Positions 19,090-31,138 of a stretch of DNA of 64,000 bases are shown here, piece by piece. Source of the DNA: Nemertoderma westbladi (taxonomy: Eukaryota > Xenacoelomorpha > Nemertodermatida > Nemertodermatidae); NCBI GenBank assembly GCA_032718475.1, contig JAUCBJ010005016.1, positions 62,001 to 126,000 of the forward strand, written 5' to 3'. A model generated the notes under the pieces. That model did not search any database and was not told the DNA's origin. It saw only the letters and a program-made list of their open reading frames with translations. Position 1 is the stretch's first letter. The number at the start of each line of letters is the position of its first letter. Position numbers and translations under genes: made by a program.

Positions 19090-19980
19090 TAGTTATATGA
19101 TGCAGCACTCAATGCGCAACTTAATAACAAACCATCCCTGGGCATGAAGGACTTCTTAAAATACCTCAATTACGAATCCTCGCTACTTATGATTACTCAA
19201 CGCCGTGAACGCAACGCGGACCCGAAACTCGACAAAAATCCTTCAACTAAACATTGCGAACGTGTATATCAAACGGATTTGTCTACATGCGAATAAGAAT
19301 CAGAGGAAAATGAGAGTTCCTATCATATATCGGATAATACTAAACGTACGACACTACAGCGAAAGGACCCTAGATCTCCATCTCATAGACGCAAAGGTCA
19401 ATCAGATATACCCTCACGTGACCGTACTCCGATCCGAACTCTTAAAACTCAAAACGCAACACATACTGAGGTGAAAACTTTTAAACCAATTATCAAGTCC
19501 GTAACTTATGCCAGCTGTTTGTTATGTAGTAAAGAGTCCCATAGATTATCACAATGTCCTGAGTTCATCAAGTTATCACTCGAGAAGTGAAGAGAAACTG
19601 CTGGTACACTTAGAGTAAGTTTCCTATGTTTATGTCCCGGCCATAGCAGAAACAGATGCTATCTAAAGGATACTTATAAATGCGTTAAATGTAATGGTAA
19701 CCATCATTATCTCTTACATCAGAAAGACATGATGCCGCATATGGAAGCGAAAGTTCAGTTCACTGATCATTCACCCTACGATTCTTCTGGATATTCGGAA
19801 CAAGAATTCGACACAGATGAATTTGCGACCGATAATGAAAGTTGCAACCACATAATGGTGTATGAAGCCATCACCTACGAGTCGCCAACTACTCCAGAAC
19901 AAACATCAGATGAGCAAATATCACAGCAAACATCAGGCCCAAAATCGATTGGTGTTCGCAATTCCCCATTCTGCAAGTAA
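19090..19980 (+). pseudogene. BEL/Pao gag, C-terminal remnant with zinc knuckles
   Basis: One frame reads through from about 19090 with the gag-like phrase KDFLKYLNYES. Stops lie near 19290 (TAA) and 19588 (TGA). It then has Cys/His knuckles: CLLCSKESHRLSQC, then CLCPGHSRNRC and CVKCNGNHHYLLH, which is the signature cluster of BEL/Pao Gag-Pol junctions. The frame ends at TAA 19978-19980, whereas the protease continues in the next frame, so there is a frameshift at about 19970. The N-terminal gag is not recognisable upstream of 19090. Confidence 0.75.
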
Positions 19981-22979
19981 GGTTACATTATAACAACCGC
20001 AACATCATAGTAAACGCCTTACTTGACACTGGTAGTTCAGGATCATTTATAGACCAAGACCTTGCCAACGAACTATTTGATGAGAATGATGGACACCCAA
20101 TGAAATTAAATCTTTCGGGCGTAATGCAGATTTGGCAATCGGTTATTCAAACTCCTTATTACAAGGTTTCACTGTCCGACCCAGGAGACATTTATAATGT
20201 GGGTAAACTAGATAATATTAAAATGGTAGCCATAAAGAATTTCGCAGAAAGCCAGGCACCAATGTATGGTTGGGATGGCGATGACTTTGTAAAAAACAAC
20301 AACATACCGAGATATAAACTCGACTGCCAAGGTGTCCAACTATTAATCAGCCAGAACACACCAGAGGCTATGGAAATTCTGGAAAAGTTCCCCAGTTCCC
20401 CTCCACCGTTGACCACGTACGCTGGTAGAACGCCGATAGGATGGTTCTGTACCGGTCCTTCTATTAAGACTTTAAATGAAAGAACAACTAATGACAAAAC
20501 TTTAACTAACAACATTTACTCTGAAGGCCTTTCTTTTAACTACATCCGTTCGCAACGACCCGTCAGGATCATGGAAGTGAAGAGATTCACGGAGGGAGGA
20601 TCCGCTTTTGGACTAAATACAAAATTTTCAAAATTTCCGGACCATACAAGCAACTCCAGCGATAACGATCTACAAACCTCTTGCTTCAATACAGACGACG
20701 CGATTACAATGTTAGAATACGGAGAATACACACGCTGTTTGCTAACAGAAGTAACCCCATTAACTAACTACTATTCAGACACCGAGGAGGATAGGGATAT
20801 TTTATTGCAAAAAAAAATCGCCGACGCCGCTTTAACAGAAAAGATATCCAATTGGGTGGATCAACAAAAGATGGAAGAAAATTCGCACGATAAAGCCCTA
20901 TCCATCGAAGAAGAACGAGCCATTCAGATCCAAAACGCCACCACCCGTTATATCCCTGAAGAAGGTAGATATGAGACAGGGCTCTTGTGGCGCTCCAAAT
21001 CGGTGAAGTTAATGAACAACCGCGTCTTGGCCGAAAAACGCTTAAGTCAACTTAAGAGACGTTTAAAGGGAGATCCCAACACTCTAAGGATGTATAACGA
21101 ACAAATGTCAAAAACCATCAGCGAAGGATATGCTACCGAGGTGCCACCTGACACTCCCCATACTGATCGCACGTATTATATCACCCATCACTACGTGAAA
21201 AGACCTGATAAACCAGATAAAGTCCGAGTAGTTTTTGACGGATCAGCTCTGTACAAGGGACAATTGCTGAACTCCCAGTTACTAGCCGGCCCCAACCTAC
21301 TGCGTTCACTTCCAGGAATATTGATCCGTTTACGACAATTTGATGTTGCCTTCGCCTCTGATATTGAGGGAATGTTCCTGCAAGTTAAGGTCGTACGGGA
21401 AGATCAGGGCAGGTTACGTTTCCTCTGGTGGCCTGGAGGAGATACGAGTAAGGCACCGCAGGAGTATTGGATGACTATACAGGCCTTCAGGCTAATATCC
21501 AGTCCTTCGAATGCCTGCCATATTGTGTCTCGCACGGCAGAAGACAACAAATACTTATATAACTCTGGAGTAATCAATAACATTAAACAAAACATCTATA
21601 TGGACGATAACCTACATTCCGTGCCCACTGTACAGGAAGCTGTGTCCATTGCTAAAGGAACGGTCGATTGCTTGAAGAAAGGTGGCTTCCGCCTGACTAA
21701 GTTTACAAGTAATTCCAGGGAATTTCTATCTACCATCCCGGAAGCGGAAAGAGGCAGCCACGACTTAGACCTTAGCACCGATGACTTGCCAGCAACCAAG
21801 ACTCTTGGCCTCAGATGGGACACACAGCGGAATGAAATGTTCTTTAATGTTCAAACAAGATTCCCAGGTATACGTACCAAACGTATTTGTCTCAGTATAT
21901 TGAGTACTCTGTTCGACCCTATAGGCTTTATAAGTCGTGTCATTCTGAAAGCTAGGCAGATAGTTAAATCTATGTTGGACCACAATCTCACGTGGGATGA
22001 ACCTCTAGCAGGATATCTGTTAGACAACTGGCTTAACTGGGAAAATGCCCAAACCGACATTGAGAACTTCCGGGTACCCAGAGTTTATTTCCCTAACGCT
22101 CTGCCATCGGACATGTACCAATTGCACGTGTTCGGTGACGCTAGTGACAAGGGCATTGGTATTATAGCCTATTATAGGGCCACTACACCGCAAGACACTC
22201 GGGTGTCATTGGTATCGTCCAAATCTTTGATAAAAAGCAAAGATTTAATGGTGCCAAGGGCTGAACTAAAGGCCACACTGTTTGCAACTACAGTTGCCAA
22301 AAATATTCTGGATGAGACCGATTTCGTAATATCTAGAACCATTCTATGGACAGATGCAGCCATAGTACTAGAATATTTGATTAACACCGTCTGCGGTTTT
22401 AGCATATACATTACAAACCGAGTATAAATAATACTCAACCGCACCAAGTTAGACCAATGGAGGTACATCCCCGGACCTCAAAACCCGGCTGACATACCCT
22501 CGCATGGTGCGACCCCTACTGACCTCTTAAATTCGACCTGTTGGTTGAATGGGCCCGATTTCCTTTCTAAACCGGAAGACCAATCGCCTCCTCATATTAC
22601 CCCGGAGGAGATGAGGCAAGTCAAAGGTCTAGAAATCGTTAAGCCAAAGCTTTATAAGCCTGTTGACATGGCAACCAACAGCTATGTAAACAAAACTAAT
22701 ATTCCAATTACAAACCTCCCCCCAAATATTGATTTCCAACCCGAAACTGCCACTAACGACCTTGAAAAATCCACTGACCAACTACTGTTACCAAATGTGG
22801 ATATGGGCTTATCCCCGTTAATATCTCGAGCCATGAACCATTATAGTTCGTGGGATAAAATGTGTAGGGCTATAACCATACTAAAACAACTCTTTCATTA
22901 TCGATACAGTACTAAGACCGTACCTGTGATAGGCTTAACTGCTAATGAGGTAGATAAATCCAGTTTACAGTTATTATAG
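19972..22979 (+). pseudogene. BEL/Pao pol: protease, reverse transcriptase, RNase H
   Basis: The frame carries the aspartic protease site (LLDTGSSGSF near 20020). RT follows (VRVVFDGSA, then FASDIEGMFLQV, and the catalytic YMDDN near 21600), then RNase H-like motifs (HVFGDASDKG, VPRAELKA, ILWTDA). A TAA at 22425-22427 breaks the frame, which then resumes (DQWRYIPGPQNPADIPS) and runs until it is cut by the LINE insertion at about 22979. The long intact stretch 20100-22424 (775 codons) suggests fairly recent inactivation. Confidence 0.92.
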
Positions 22980-23304
22980 ATAGATAGATTTATTTATACA
23001 TTATGTAAAAACAATAACAAATACACCAAACAATGTACCGGTATAAAGGTATTGTGCAACATAACATATAGGATTACCCCTAAAGCTTTGCAGCTTATTT
23101 CCAAGGGGGTCCTTTATGTTACTTGGTTACAAATACAATATTACACTACGCTAACCTAAAACCAATATAAAACGTAATTACACTATGTACATGTACAACT
23201 TTACCGAGAGCGTGAGAATTGTACGACTCAACGATAAAGATGTAATGTACAGAACAATTTATTATAAAACGTATTTACAGCATAAATAGTAAATAATTAA
23301 TAAG
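22980..23304 (-). repeat. LINE 3' UTR and TCTA-repeat tail
   Basis: Non-coding LINE 3' region ending (on the - strand) in three TCTA units at 22979-22992, directly abutting the BEL pol frame. Confidence 0.6.
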
Positions 23305-26300
23305 CTAATAACTTACTGTAGGACTATTGTACCTATTTTTACATTGCACACGGAGATGAGATTTAACTGCAGATTTAAAAGAATGTTGATTATTTAGGTT
23401 TTTAATTTCATTAGGCAGAGCGTTCCAATTTTTTATGCCGTTAAAAAAGAAAGTATCAGATTCAAAGGATTTACAATTCGGGAGGTAGAAGTTTGAAGCA
23501 CTAGCTCTGGTACTGTAAGCGCGTACTCTGTTGAATTTTTGTTTTAGGTAATTGGGACATTTACCATTATACACTTTATGCACATGGTTAAGGCGTAGCT
23601 GCTTAACTCTACTATCTAAGTTAAGTAGTCCAGATTCAGAAAAGTCATCTGGAGTTAGGTGGTGCCTAGGTTTGTAGTCTTTAATAAATCGTACTACTTT
23701 ATTCTGAGCTACTTGTAATTTACATTTAAGCTGTTTGGTTAAGCCTTCATACCAAGAAGAGCAAGCATAGTCCATGTGACACTGTATTAAAGAAGAGCAA
23801 AGTAACTTGCGGGAGTCGGTGTTCAAACTATTTTGGTTTCTGTATAGAAACCTAAGCCTACTGTTAACTTTCGAGAAAATATTTTTCACTGTACTTTCTC
23901 CTGATAAGCAGTTATCCAATGTGGCGCCTAAATATTTAACTTCCTTTTTATTTTCAATCTTATGTCCATTACTAGTGACTTCAAACTTAGTTACCTTCTT
24001 TAACTTTCTTTTGGAACCAAACAAAATACTTTCAGTTTTACCGTAGTGAATGGATAGCTTATTATCAACCAACCACTCATTACAGGATTCTAGAACTGCA
24101 CTTAACTTTTGGGAAATATGGATAGGATCTTTATGAGAGAAAATAAGAGCACTGTCGTCGGCATATAAAATGAGTTTAAAATCGGGATCTATACTACTTA
24201 TCATATCATTTACATAGCATACAAAAAGCAGAGGACCTAATATACTACCTTGCGGTACACCACAGGTAATCTCTTGTACAGTAGACAGCGATTTGCTAAT
24301 GACTACAGTTTGACCTCTGTCTGACAGGTAGGACTTGAACCAGTCTATAGAACCTACACCCATCAGGCCTAACTTACCAAGCAGAATTTCGTGATCTACA
24401 GTATCGAAAGCCTTTTGTAGGTCCAACATTACCATACCAGTATATAAACCCTTTGCGTTATTACATCTAATTGTATCAGTTAAGTTAATAAGGCAGGTGT
24501 CTGTAGAATATGATTTACGAAAACCGGACTGAAGTTCATAGATCAGATTTAGCCTACTAAGATGTGCCTCCAGCTGTAGAAAAACAGAACGTTCTAGAAT
24601 TTTAGATACAATACTTAAGATACTAACAGGTCTGTAATTACAGGGTTCTACTTTACTATTCTTTTTATACAGAGGAACAACCTTAGCTAATTTCAGTTCG
24701 TCTGGTACTACATTATCTACGATAGAGTAATTAATAATAAAAGTAATAGGCACTTTAAGTACTACAGCACCATCCTTAAGAAAACGGGCAGGTATTAGAT
24801 CTAGACCGGTACTTTTTGAGGCTGATAGGCTAAGTAGATTTTTAAAAACGAAATCCTCAGAAACGGGTTTTAAAAATAACTTTTCTGAATTTTGTAACTT
24901 TTCTAAATAAAAATTATTTAGAGTTTCGGACCCTATACTATATTTATTACTTGATAACGGTAATTTCTTAACTAAATTAGAGGCAACATTAGTAAAATAA
25001 TTATTAAATAAATTACTAACTAGAGTATGATCATGAATCAGCTCACCGTTATCTTGCAGAACAATATTCGATTTAGATTTAAGGTTTTTATAACCTAAAG
25101 ATTTTAGGGTAGACCATAGACTTTTAGGATTATCTTTATTCTCACTTATTTTGTTGTACAAATATTCAGATTTAGCTTTTTTTATTTCCCGTTAGACAAG
25201 GTTTCTATATTTGCAGTAATTATTATAATCAGCTAAAACACGGTATTTCCTAAATTTATACAAATAGTTATCTCTTTCTCTGATATTACTAAGAATACCC
25301 GAGGTCATCCAGGGCTCAGTGCGTTGTTTAAGACTAATTTCTTTAATTGGTGCTACAGTATTAAGTGCCTTTAAAAATATATCTTTAAAAACAGTGTACG
25401 CAAGGTTAATGTCAGCGGCCTTAAAACAGGGTTCCCAGTCAGAATTAACTAACAAACTTAAAAAGCGTTCCTTGCTGTAATTTTTCATAGACCTAACTGT
25501 TACTGTTTTATGATCCCCGAAAAAAGATTTTTGTGTCTTTCTTGTGCAAAAAACTATAAAATGATCGCTTAGACCTATAGGTAAAACCCCAGATTGAGAA
25601 ATAATATCGGTATTATTACAAAGGATGTGATCTAGTAAAGTAGAAGTTTTACTGGTAATTCTGGTAGAATCTCGAATAATTTGTTTTAAACCAAACAAAT
25701 TTAAAATACTTTGGTACTGTTTACAGATGGGGGATGCTTTGTGATGGTAACAGATATTAAAATCACCTAAGAAATATATTTCACAGTCTGACCTAAGATT
25801 ACATAAAATTGTATTTTCAAAATTTTGCAAAAAATCTGATTGTTTAGGGGGCCGATATAAAGTACCGATTAAAATAGGTTTAGTTTTAGGAAGTAAAAGT
25901 TCCACCAGTAAAACTTCGTCACAAGTCTCTAAATCTTCCCTACGATTAAAAGCTAAATCACATCGAATGTAAGTACAGACACCACCACCGTGTCTGTCCC
26001 TATCCTTACGTAAAACTACGTAATTATCAATATAAATTTCTCCATCAGAAACACTATCATCGAGCCAAGTTTCAGAGATTGTTAAAACTGCTGGGTTGGA
26101 TTTATTGATTAAAATACGAATTTCGGAAAGTTTTGGAAGCAGAGATCGTGCGTTTAAGTGCAAAAAATGCAGACCTTTTTTCTTAAAAAAATTAAAAGTT
26201 TCACTCTCAGCATCACTTGGAGTTTGCAGAGGCGATATGAGAAATGAATCGTCGGTTTCTGATTCTAAAATTGTATCATGAAAGGGAAGTTCGGTAAAAA

Positions 26301-26793
26301 TACAGCTATTGCAGAGAAAACTTGGTTCAAGATTGTTTCTGGTGGAGAATAAATTACTGCGTTTCCTACGGTAACATTTTAAATGTACAAATGTGTCACA
26401 ACTCTCGCATTGGACGATCTTACTCCGAGAGTTTGTTCCTCGTTGACAGACGGGACAGTTGATCTTCGGGGCCCGCGTCCTGCTGGGTCCTGGGTTGGTC
26501 TCAATATCCCCAGCCAGAGACAGTAGACAGAGTTTAGCGATTAGGCCTCTAGATCGTGGAGAGGAGACCCAAGATCTTCTTCCCCGACGAGAGCAGTAGA
26601 GGCTAAATCCACTCGTCGATCACATCTCCGTCGATTCGGCGCGGCAGTTCGAAACGGTAGCGACAGGGTGTTCCGCAAACCAGTCCAATACGGGTATTGG
26701 GTGGGTTGCAGGGTTACCCCGCGGATCGGATGGTTCTGCCACAACGAAACGACCCAGAACGATGAAAACTGTGGAGATTAAGAGCGGGGACAT
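23305..26793 (-). pseudogene. LINE polyprotein: 2A, PHD-like finger, endonuclease, reverse transcriptase
   Basis: ATG 26793, the 2A motif, the endonuclease and the RT stop at 23305 all share one frame (about 1160 codons), broken only by TGA at 26620-26622 and TAA at 25192-25194. The zinc finger is C-x2-C, C-x2-C-x4-H-x2-C, C-x2-C. The endonuclease has LNARSLL, SETWLDD, GDFN and LSDHF. The RT has [25 protein letters not shown] and YADDSAL, all intact. [20 protein letters not shown] region closes it. The enzyme nicks target DNA and reverse-transcribes LINE RNA. Two stops make this copy inactive. Confidence 0.9.
26485..26535 (-). other. 2A (StopGo) ribosome-skipping motif
   Basis: The - strand frame reads CLLLSLAGDIETNPGP, matching the 2A consensus D-x-E-x-NPG|P with the usual Leu-rich helix before it. 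At 2A the ribosome omits the Gly-Pro bond, releasing the upstream peptide while translation continues. 2A motifs near the N-terminus are known in some non-LTR retrotransposons of sea urchins, amphioxus and molluscs. The hydrophobic run could also act as a signal sequence in unskipped product. Confidence 0.85.
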
Positions 26794-26861
26794 TGTGCTG
26801 TCTGGCTGTAGTCTGACTCAGGGATAAAAACTGTATGAAAAGTATTAAAGTAAAGAACTGT

Positions 26862-28149
26862 ATTAAGAGTTTCACAAAGACTGGAGAAACCTGAGAAATA
26901 TGATCAACTCAGTATTGACCCCCTAACTCCATTAGCGGATAAATTATCCAGTATAATGATAAATGGTTTGATTCGAGTTGGAGGTCGCCTTACAAACACT
27001 CTGATCTCTAGAGACACCATGTTTCCCATACTAATATTTGACCTGGAAATTCAAACCAAGTTGATACAGGACGTTCACTATCGTCTCTATCATGCCGGGA
27101 GGGAACATATATTAAGCGAGATCAGAACTCGATACTACCTGGTACACCCTCGCGCAGCTCCCAACCAAATATTGCGAAACTGTATACCTTGCAAAAGGAT
27201 TTATAGCAAGCCGATGACTCAACTAGAAGCGGCACTCCCTAGGGAACAAATCGAATGTTACCAACCCCCATTCACCCACACCGGCGTAGATCTCTTTGGA
27301 CCCTTCGAAGACAAGCGCGCCCGTACAATGGTGAAAAGATGGTGTGTCATCTTTGTTTGCATGACTTTTCGAGCCATTTATTTGGATATGGTTAACGATA
27401 TGTCAATGAAAAGTGTTATCATTTGCCTGAGAAGACAAATCAGTCGATTTGGTACTAGCCGCACTATGAGATCTGACCAGGGAACGAATTTTGTGGGCGC
27501 CAACAAGGAAATCACTAAATTCATAGCTGATTGGAACGATCACCAGCTAGAGGAACATCTAAGGGTAGCGGCATCAACATAGACGTTTAACGCAGCTGAT
27601 GCGCCTTGGTGGGGTGGAAGTTGGGAACGATTAATTAAGAGTACGAAGATTGCGTTCCACCATATTATCCCATGTAAAGCCTATCTAACTGATGAGCTAC
27701 TCCGAACTCTCTTAGAAGAAATAGCGAGCTATTTAAATGATAGGCCTCTCTTACCTGTTTCATCTAATCCACAAGCGATGGAGCAACTAACACCATCCCA
27801 TTTTATGTTGAGAAAACCAGTAACCATGTTACCGAAATCCACACCACAGGACGGTGATGAGCTGCTGAGACGCACCTGGCAAATGATGCAATTATTATCC
27901 CATCGATTTGCCACACATTTTGAAAGACACTATTTACCATCGGTTCAGCTCAGAACCAAATGGTTTTCTAAGAAGGAAAATGTGTCAGTTGGCGACATTG
28001 TTCTCTTAGTGGATCAAGACCAACCTAGAAAAAACTGGGAAACAGGTCGGATAACAGAAATTCATCAAGGAAATGATGGTTTGGTACTCTCAGTTGAACT
28101 GGCTATTTGGAGAGCTACACCTAAACCTAAAGAACACTATTTTAACTGA
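26862..28149 (+). pseudogene. BEL/Pao integrase
   Basis: After the LINE the BEL frame resumes. It has the conserved RVGGRL, the HHCC zinc domain (H-x-RLYH-x-G...C-x2-C at about 27078-27195) and the catalytic core residues D (HTGVDLFGPF) and D (MRSDQGTNF). Past a TAG at 27580-27582 it has E (WWGGSWERLIKS). The C-terminal domain (VGDIVLLVDQD, WETGRI) runs to TGA at 28149. One nonsense codon separates the second Asp from the Glu. The integrase inserts cDNA into the host genome. Confidence 0.9.
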
Positions 28150-28690
28150 CCCATCAGACGCCTTTGTTTATTAGAACTGGCAAGGGAACGTTCTGGTAAC
28201 TACGGGCAACAGAGAGTTAGACCCAGCAGTCTAACATACAAACTTGAATAACGTCTCGTAATAGGTTACGATTGAGTGTGTAATCATTATTAGCCATTTA
28301 GTACAACGTAGGTATTAATACTGTATTAGACTACACTGCAGGTAGCAACAAAACCTACTTATGTTAATTGTACGTTGTATATGATCGCAACATGTGCAAC
28401 AATTAATTTAACATTAAATTATTTGACTTAAAACTTAACTAATTCCAAATAAGTGACAAATTACTAACGACAATACTCAATCGTGGAAGCGAATTGTGCG
28501 ACGTTACAGGCATAGAAATGTGCATTTTTCAAAAAAAAAAAAAATTTTACGAAATTAAAACTTGAATAAATAATAATTAATAATTAATTAAAATTAATAT
28601 CGCCGTAAATGCCCAAATAACTATTACAGTAGTTACTAATGTGAAATAAGTGTGAGAGGTGAGCATTCTAATTTCTATTTATCGGATGTA
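28150..28690. other. AT-rich flank after BEL/Pao integrase
   Basis: May contain the 3' LTR start (tgt...-type ends not identified). No partner for it was found upstream of the gag remnant. A13 tract near 28530. No gene. Confidence 0.3.
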
Positions 28691-29750
28691 GGACAATTCG
28701 GTCCCGGACAATTCGGTCCGGACAATTCGGTCCCGGACAATTCGGTCCCGGCCAATTCGGTCCCGGACAATTCGGTCCCAAAACACTAAATAAATGGGAC
28801 CGAATTGTCCGGGACCGAATTGTCCGGGACCGAATTGTCCTAGGACCGAATTGTCCTAGGACCGAATTGTCCGGGACCGAATTGTCCGGGACCGAATTGT
28901 CCGGGACCAAATTGTCCGTTTACTGATAGCAACTTTTTAGTGCTTTTTTGATATTGGTGAATGTTCTAGAACATTTGTAGAGATATTTGTTATGGTAGCT
29001 AGTGTTATTTACTTGCTAGAATTTTTTGAAATTTTAAAAATACTGTATTTTATTTTTATTTTTGTTATTGGTAGTGTTCGAGAACATTATTATATATTAT
29101 TTATTAAGGTGTAGCTAGTGTTTTTTTTTTACTAGCTAGCATTTCCTTGAAATTATAAATAAACTTGTAAAACATTGATATTTCAGATTTAGGCCTAAAC
29201 TGTTGCTGATTATATTAATTACCAACAATATTGATGATATTATAACCGTCCCTGAATGAGATCCAGCTATTATCTAGGATAATAATTTAGGCTTGTTAAC
29301 CAACCAACAACACATACAGTATACTTACGCAATATATTAAAAAAATCAGCTTTAAACATTTTAAATACATACTATTACTAGCTAGTAAATAATTCACAAG
29401 CTCCATAAAAACACCATAGCTACCATAAATAATAATGTTAACAAAAAAAAGTAATTTTTTTTTATTTAAAAAAAATACTAGCTTGTAAAAAAAACACTAG
29501 CTACCATATAATAATATATATTAAGGTTCTAGAACATTCACCATTATATAGTACCAATTAAATTTGGTCCCGGACAATTCGGTCCCGGACAATTCGGTCC
29601 CATTAATATGCATGTTTTGGGACCGAATTGTCCTAGTCAGTATTCGGACAATTCGGTCCCAAAACATAAAATTAAAGGGACCGAATTGTCCGGGACCGAA
29701 TTGTCCGGGACCGAATTGTCCGGACCGAATTGTCCGGGACCGAATTGTCC
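28691..29750. mobile_element. Foldback-type element with arms of 15-bp tandem repeats
   Basis: Both ends start with the same array of GGACAATTCGGTCCC units, including a shared variant unit missing one C, and then switch to the inverted unit GGGACCGAATTGTCC. Each end is itself a hairpin (28691-28919 and 29567-29750), and the two ends are inverted copies of each other. The homology continues inward: 28950-29160 and the inverse of 29300-29560 share ggtgaatgttctagaac and tggtagctagtg. No coding capacity. Clear target duplications were not seen. This fits a non-autonomous foldback transposon. Confidence 0.85.
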
Positions 29751-30286
29751 TGCTTCCCTATTTATCAATATGTCATGGAACAATTAATTAAATAACAACG
29801 AAACAATGTGTTTCTCAGGAAACATAGTTAGAACTCGTACAACTGTAAATGCAATTGTTTAACACAGTTTGTATGGGAGAGGTAACATTGTTATCATGGA
29901 TACATAAAACAGTGACATTCTGGTAAATGTTTAAAGTTAAGCATTTCTGAACCGTATTTTGAACAAATGTTAGCCAAAAGTGCACAAATAAGCACCAAAT
30001 TAAGCTAAATAGAGTGAAAGTTCCATAAATAGTGTGAGATTTAAGGTACACACAATTGTCCAACCCTCCATAGATACTATAGTTGCAATAGATCAGTGAT
30101 GGCTCCCGGCCAGTCCCCCGTCTCCCTGGCTTGAAGAGAGTTTAGCATTTAGCCACAATGTTTCGGTACTGCAAACTCGATTCTTGCCATAAGGGATTGA
30201 CCAGGGACTGCGCTGCGGCGTGTCTCGGCGCTTTGTGGCGGTGATGCTCACCTACCCCTGTATACACTTATCTACTCGAACTTATA
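29751..30286. other. Spacer upstream of the unknown zinc-knuckle relic
   Basis: Base composition becomes more GC-rich from about 30090. No gene seen. It might hold the 5' part of the 30287-34531 unit. Confidence 0.35.
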
Positions 30287-31138
30287 ATGTCTCGATCTTC
30301 AAAGACACCCCCCTCTGTAAAGCAACATTCTCAGGAACAACATTCCTTTGTTGACTATACCGGCGAGTCCACCCAGCTCGCCCAAAGTATGGAACTGCGT
30401 ATGGATCCTTCGGGAAGCTACATCGAACCGCCGATGAACTCTGTACAGCGCGACATCGAACAACAATATCGCGAGTTTATTCTCTAATATACTAAACTCA
30501 ACGGAAGTTTCAACAGCTTCCTCACTACTGGTTACCCCATGGACTTACGGGACATTGATGACCAACACGTCGAATGGGACATGAAGATGTTCAAACTTCA
30601 TGTCGAGTAGCAACGTAGAAACGAGACTCAAACTCAACGCGACTACCAGATTCGTGTTGATATCGCAGACGACGACACAGAGAACTTTTCTCATCTCTCC
30701 CGGTTTGAGGACTATGTTATATTTCTCTGTGAGACGTACCTAAAGCCAACAGGATTTACAAACTCTATACCCCAGAGGCGTTCATCCTGATCCAGCTAAA
30801 GAGATCAAACGACTCTATCACACCATGATGTACCTTACTGAAGGTCGCCCGCTCCCTGTCCTCCCCGATGCCTTCTACGACATGGAGGAGTACTGCAAAT
30901 CTGATGTGAAGTCCCCATCTCCGAGCAAAACTGACTTTCGGCTCTGGTATTTGTGTGGTCAATGCCCGCATCCCAACCAACAGGTCTCCACTACGCCTGC
31001 AAACCATCAGCGATGTCCCCGCCATAGTTACGTCAAGTACTCGTACGGTGGGTTTGAGGAAAATCGATTTAATGTCGATGAGAAACGGTTGCGTGGTCTA
31101 CAGAGAGTACGCAAACCTATGATCTGTGTTCCAGCCCG

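Larger units (their letters stand above)
22980..26860 (-). mobile_element. CR1/L2-superclade LINE with 2A motif, nested in BEL/Pao
   Basis: On the - strand the order is: hydrophobic N-terminus (26793), 2A motif (26485-26535), PHD-like zinc finger (26302-26458), apurinic-type endonuclease (26163-25192), RT and C-terminal region (25161-23305), 3' UTR (23304-22980). It ends in a short TCTA/TAGA tandem repeat next to the BEL sequence, the type of tail typical of CR1/L2-like LINEs rather than poly(A). The 5' border at about 26860 is inferred from where the BEL frame resumes. Confidence 0.85.
19090..28149 (+). mobile_element. BEL/Pao LTR retrotransposon, degenerate, interrupted by a LINE
   Basis: Gag zinc knuckles, aspartic protease, RT and RNase H lie at 19090-22979 and the integrase at about 26862-28149, all on +. 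The LINE at about 22980-26860 sits in between on the opposite strand. LTRs were not found at either side. Multiple stops and frameshifts show a dead copy. Confidence 0.9.

Noticed and set aside
19205-19474. 89-codon frame in the BEL gag region
   Set aside because: The zinc-knuckle gag reading lies in a different frame. This one is a shadow.
26541-26744. 67-codon - strand frame upstream of the 2A motif
   Set aside because: The frame containing the ATG at 26793, the 2A motif and the endonuclease is different. This is an overlapping shadow, though it could matter if the family consensus shifts frame here.
28668-28910. Asp/Pro repeat protein (and the one at 29564)
   Set aside because: Translation of the 15-bp repeat array of the foldback element, whose unit length is divisible by three.
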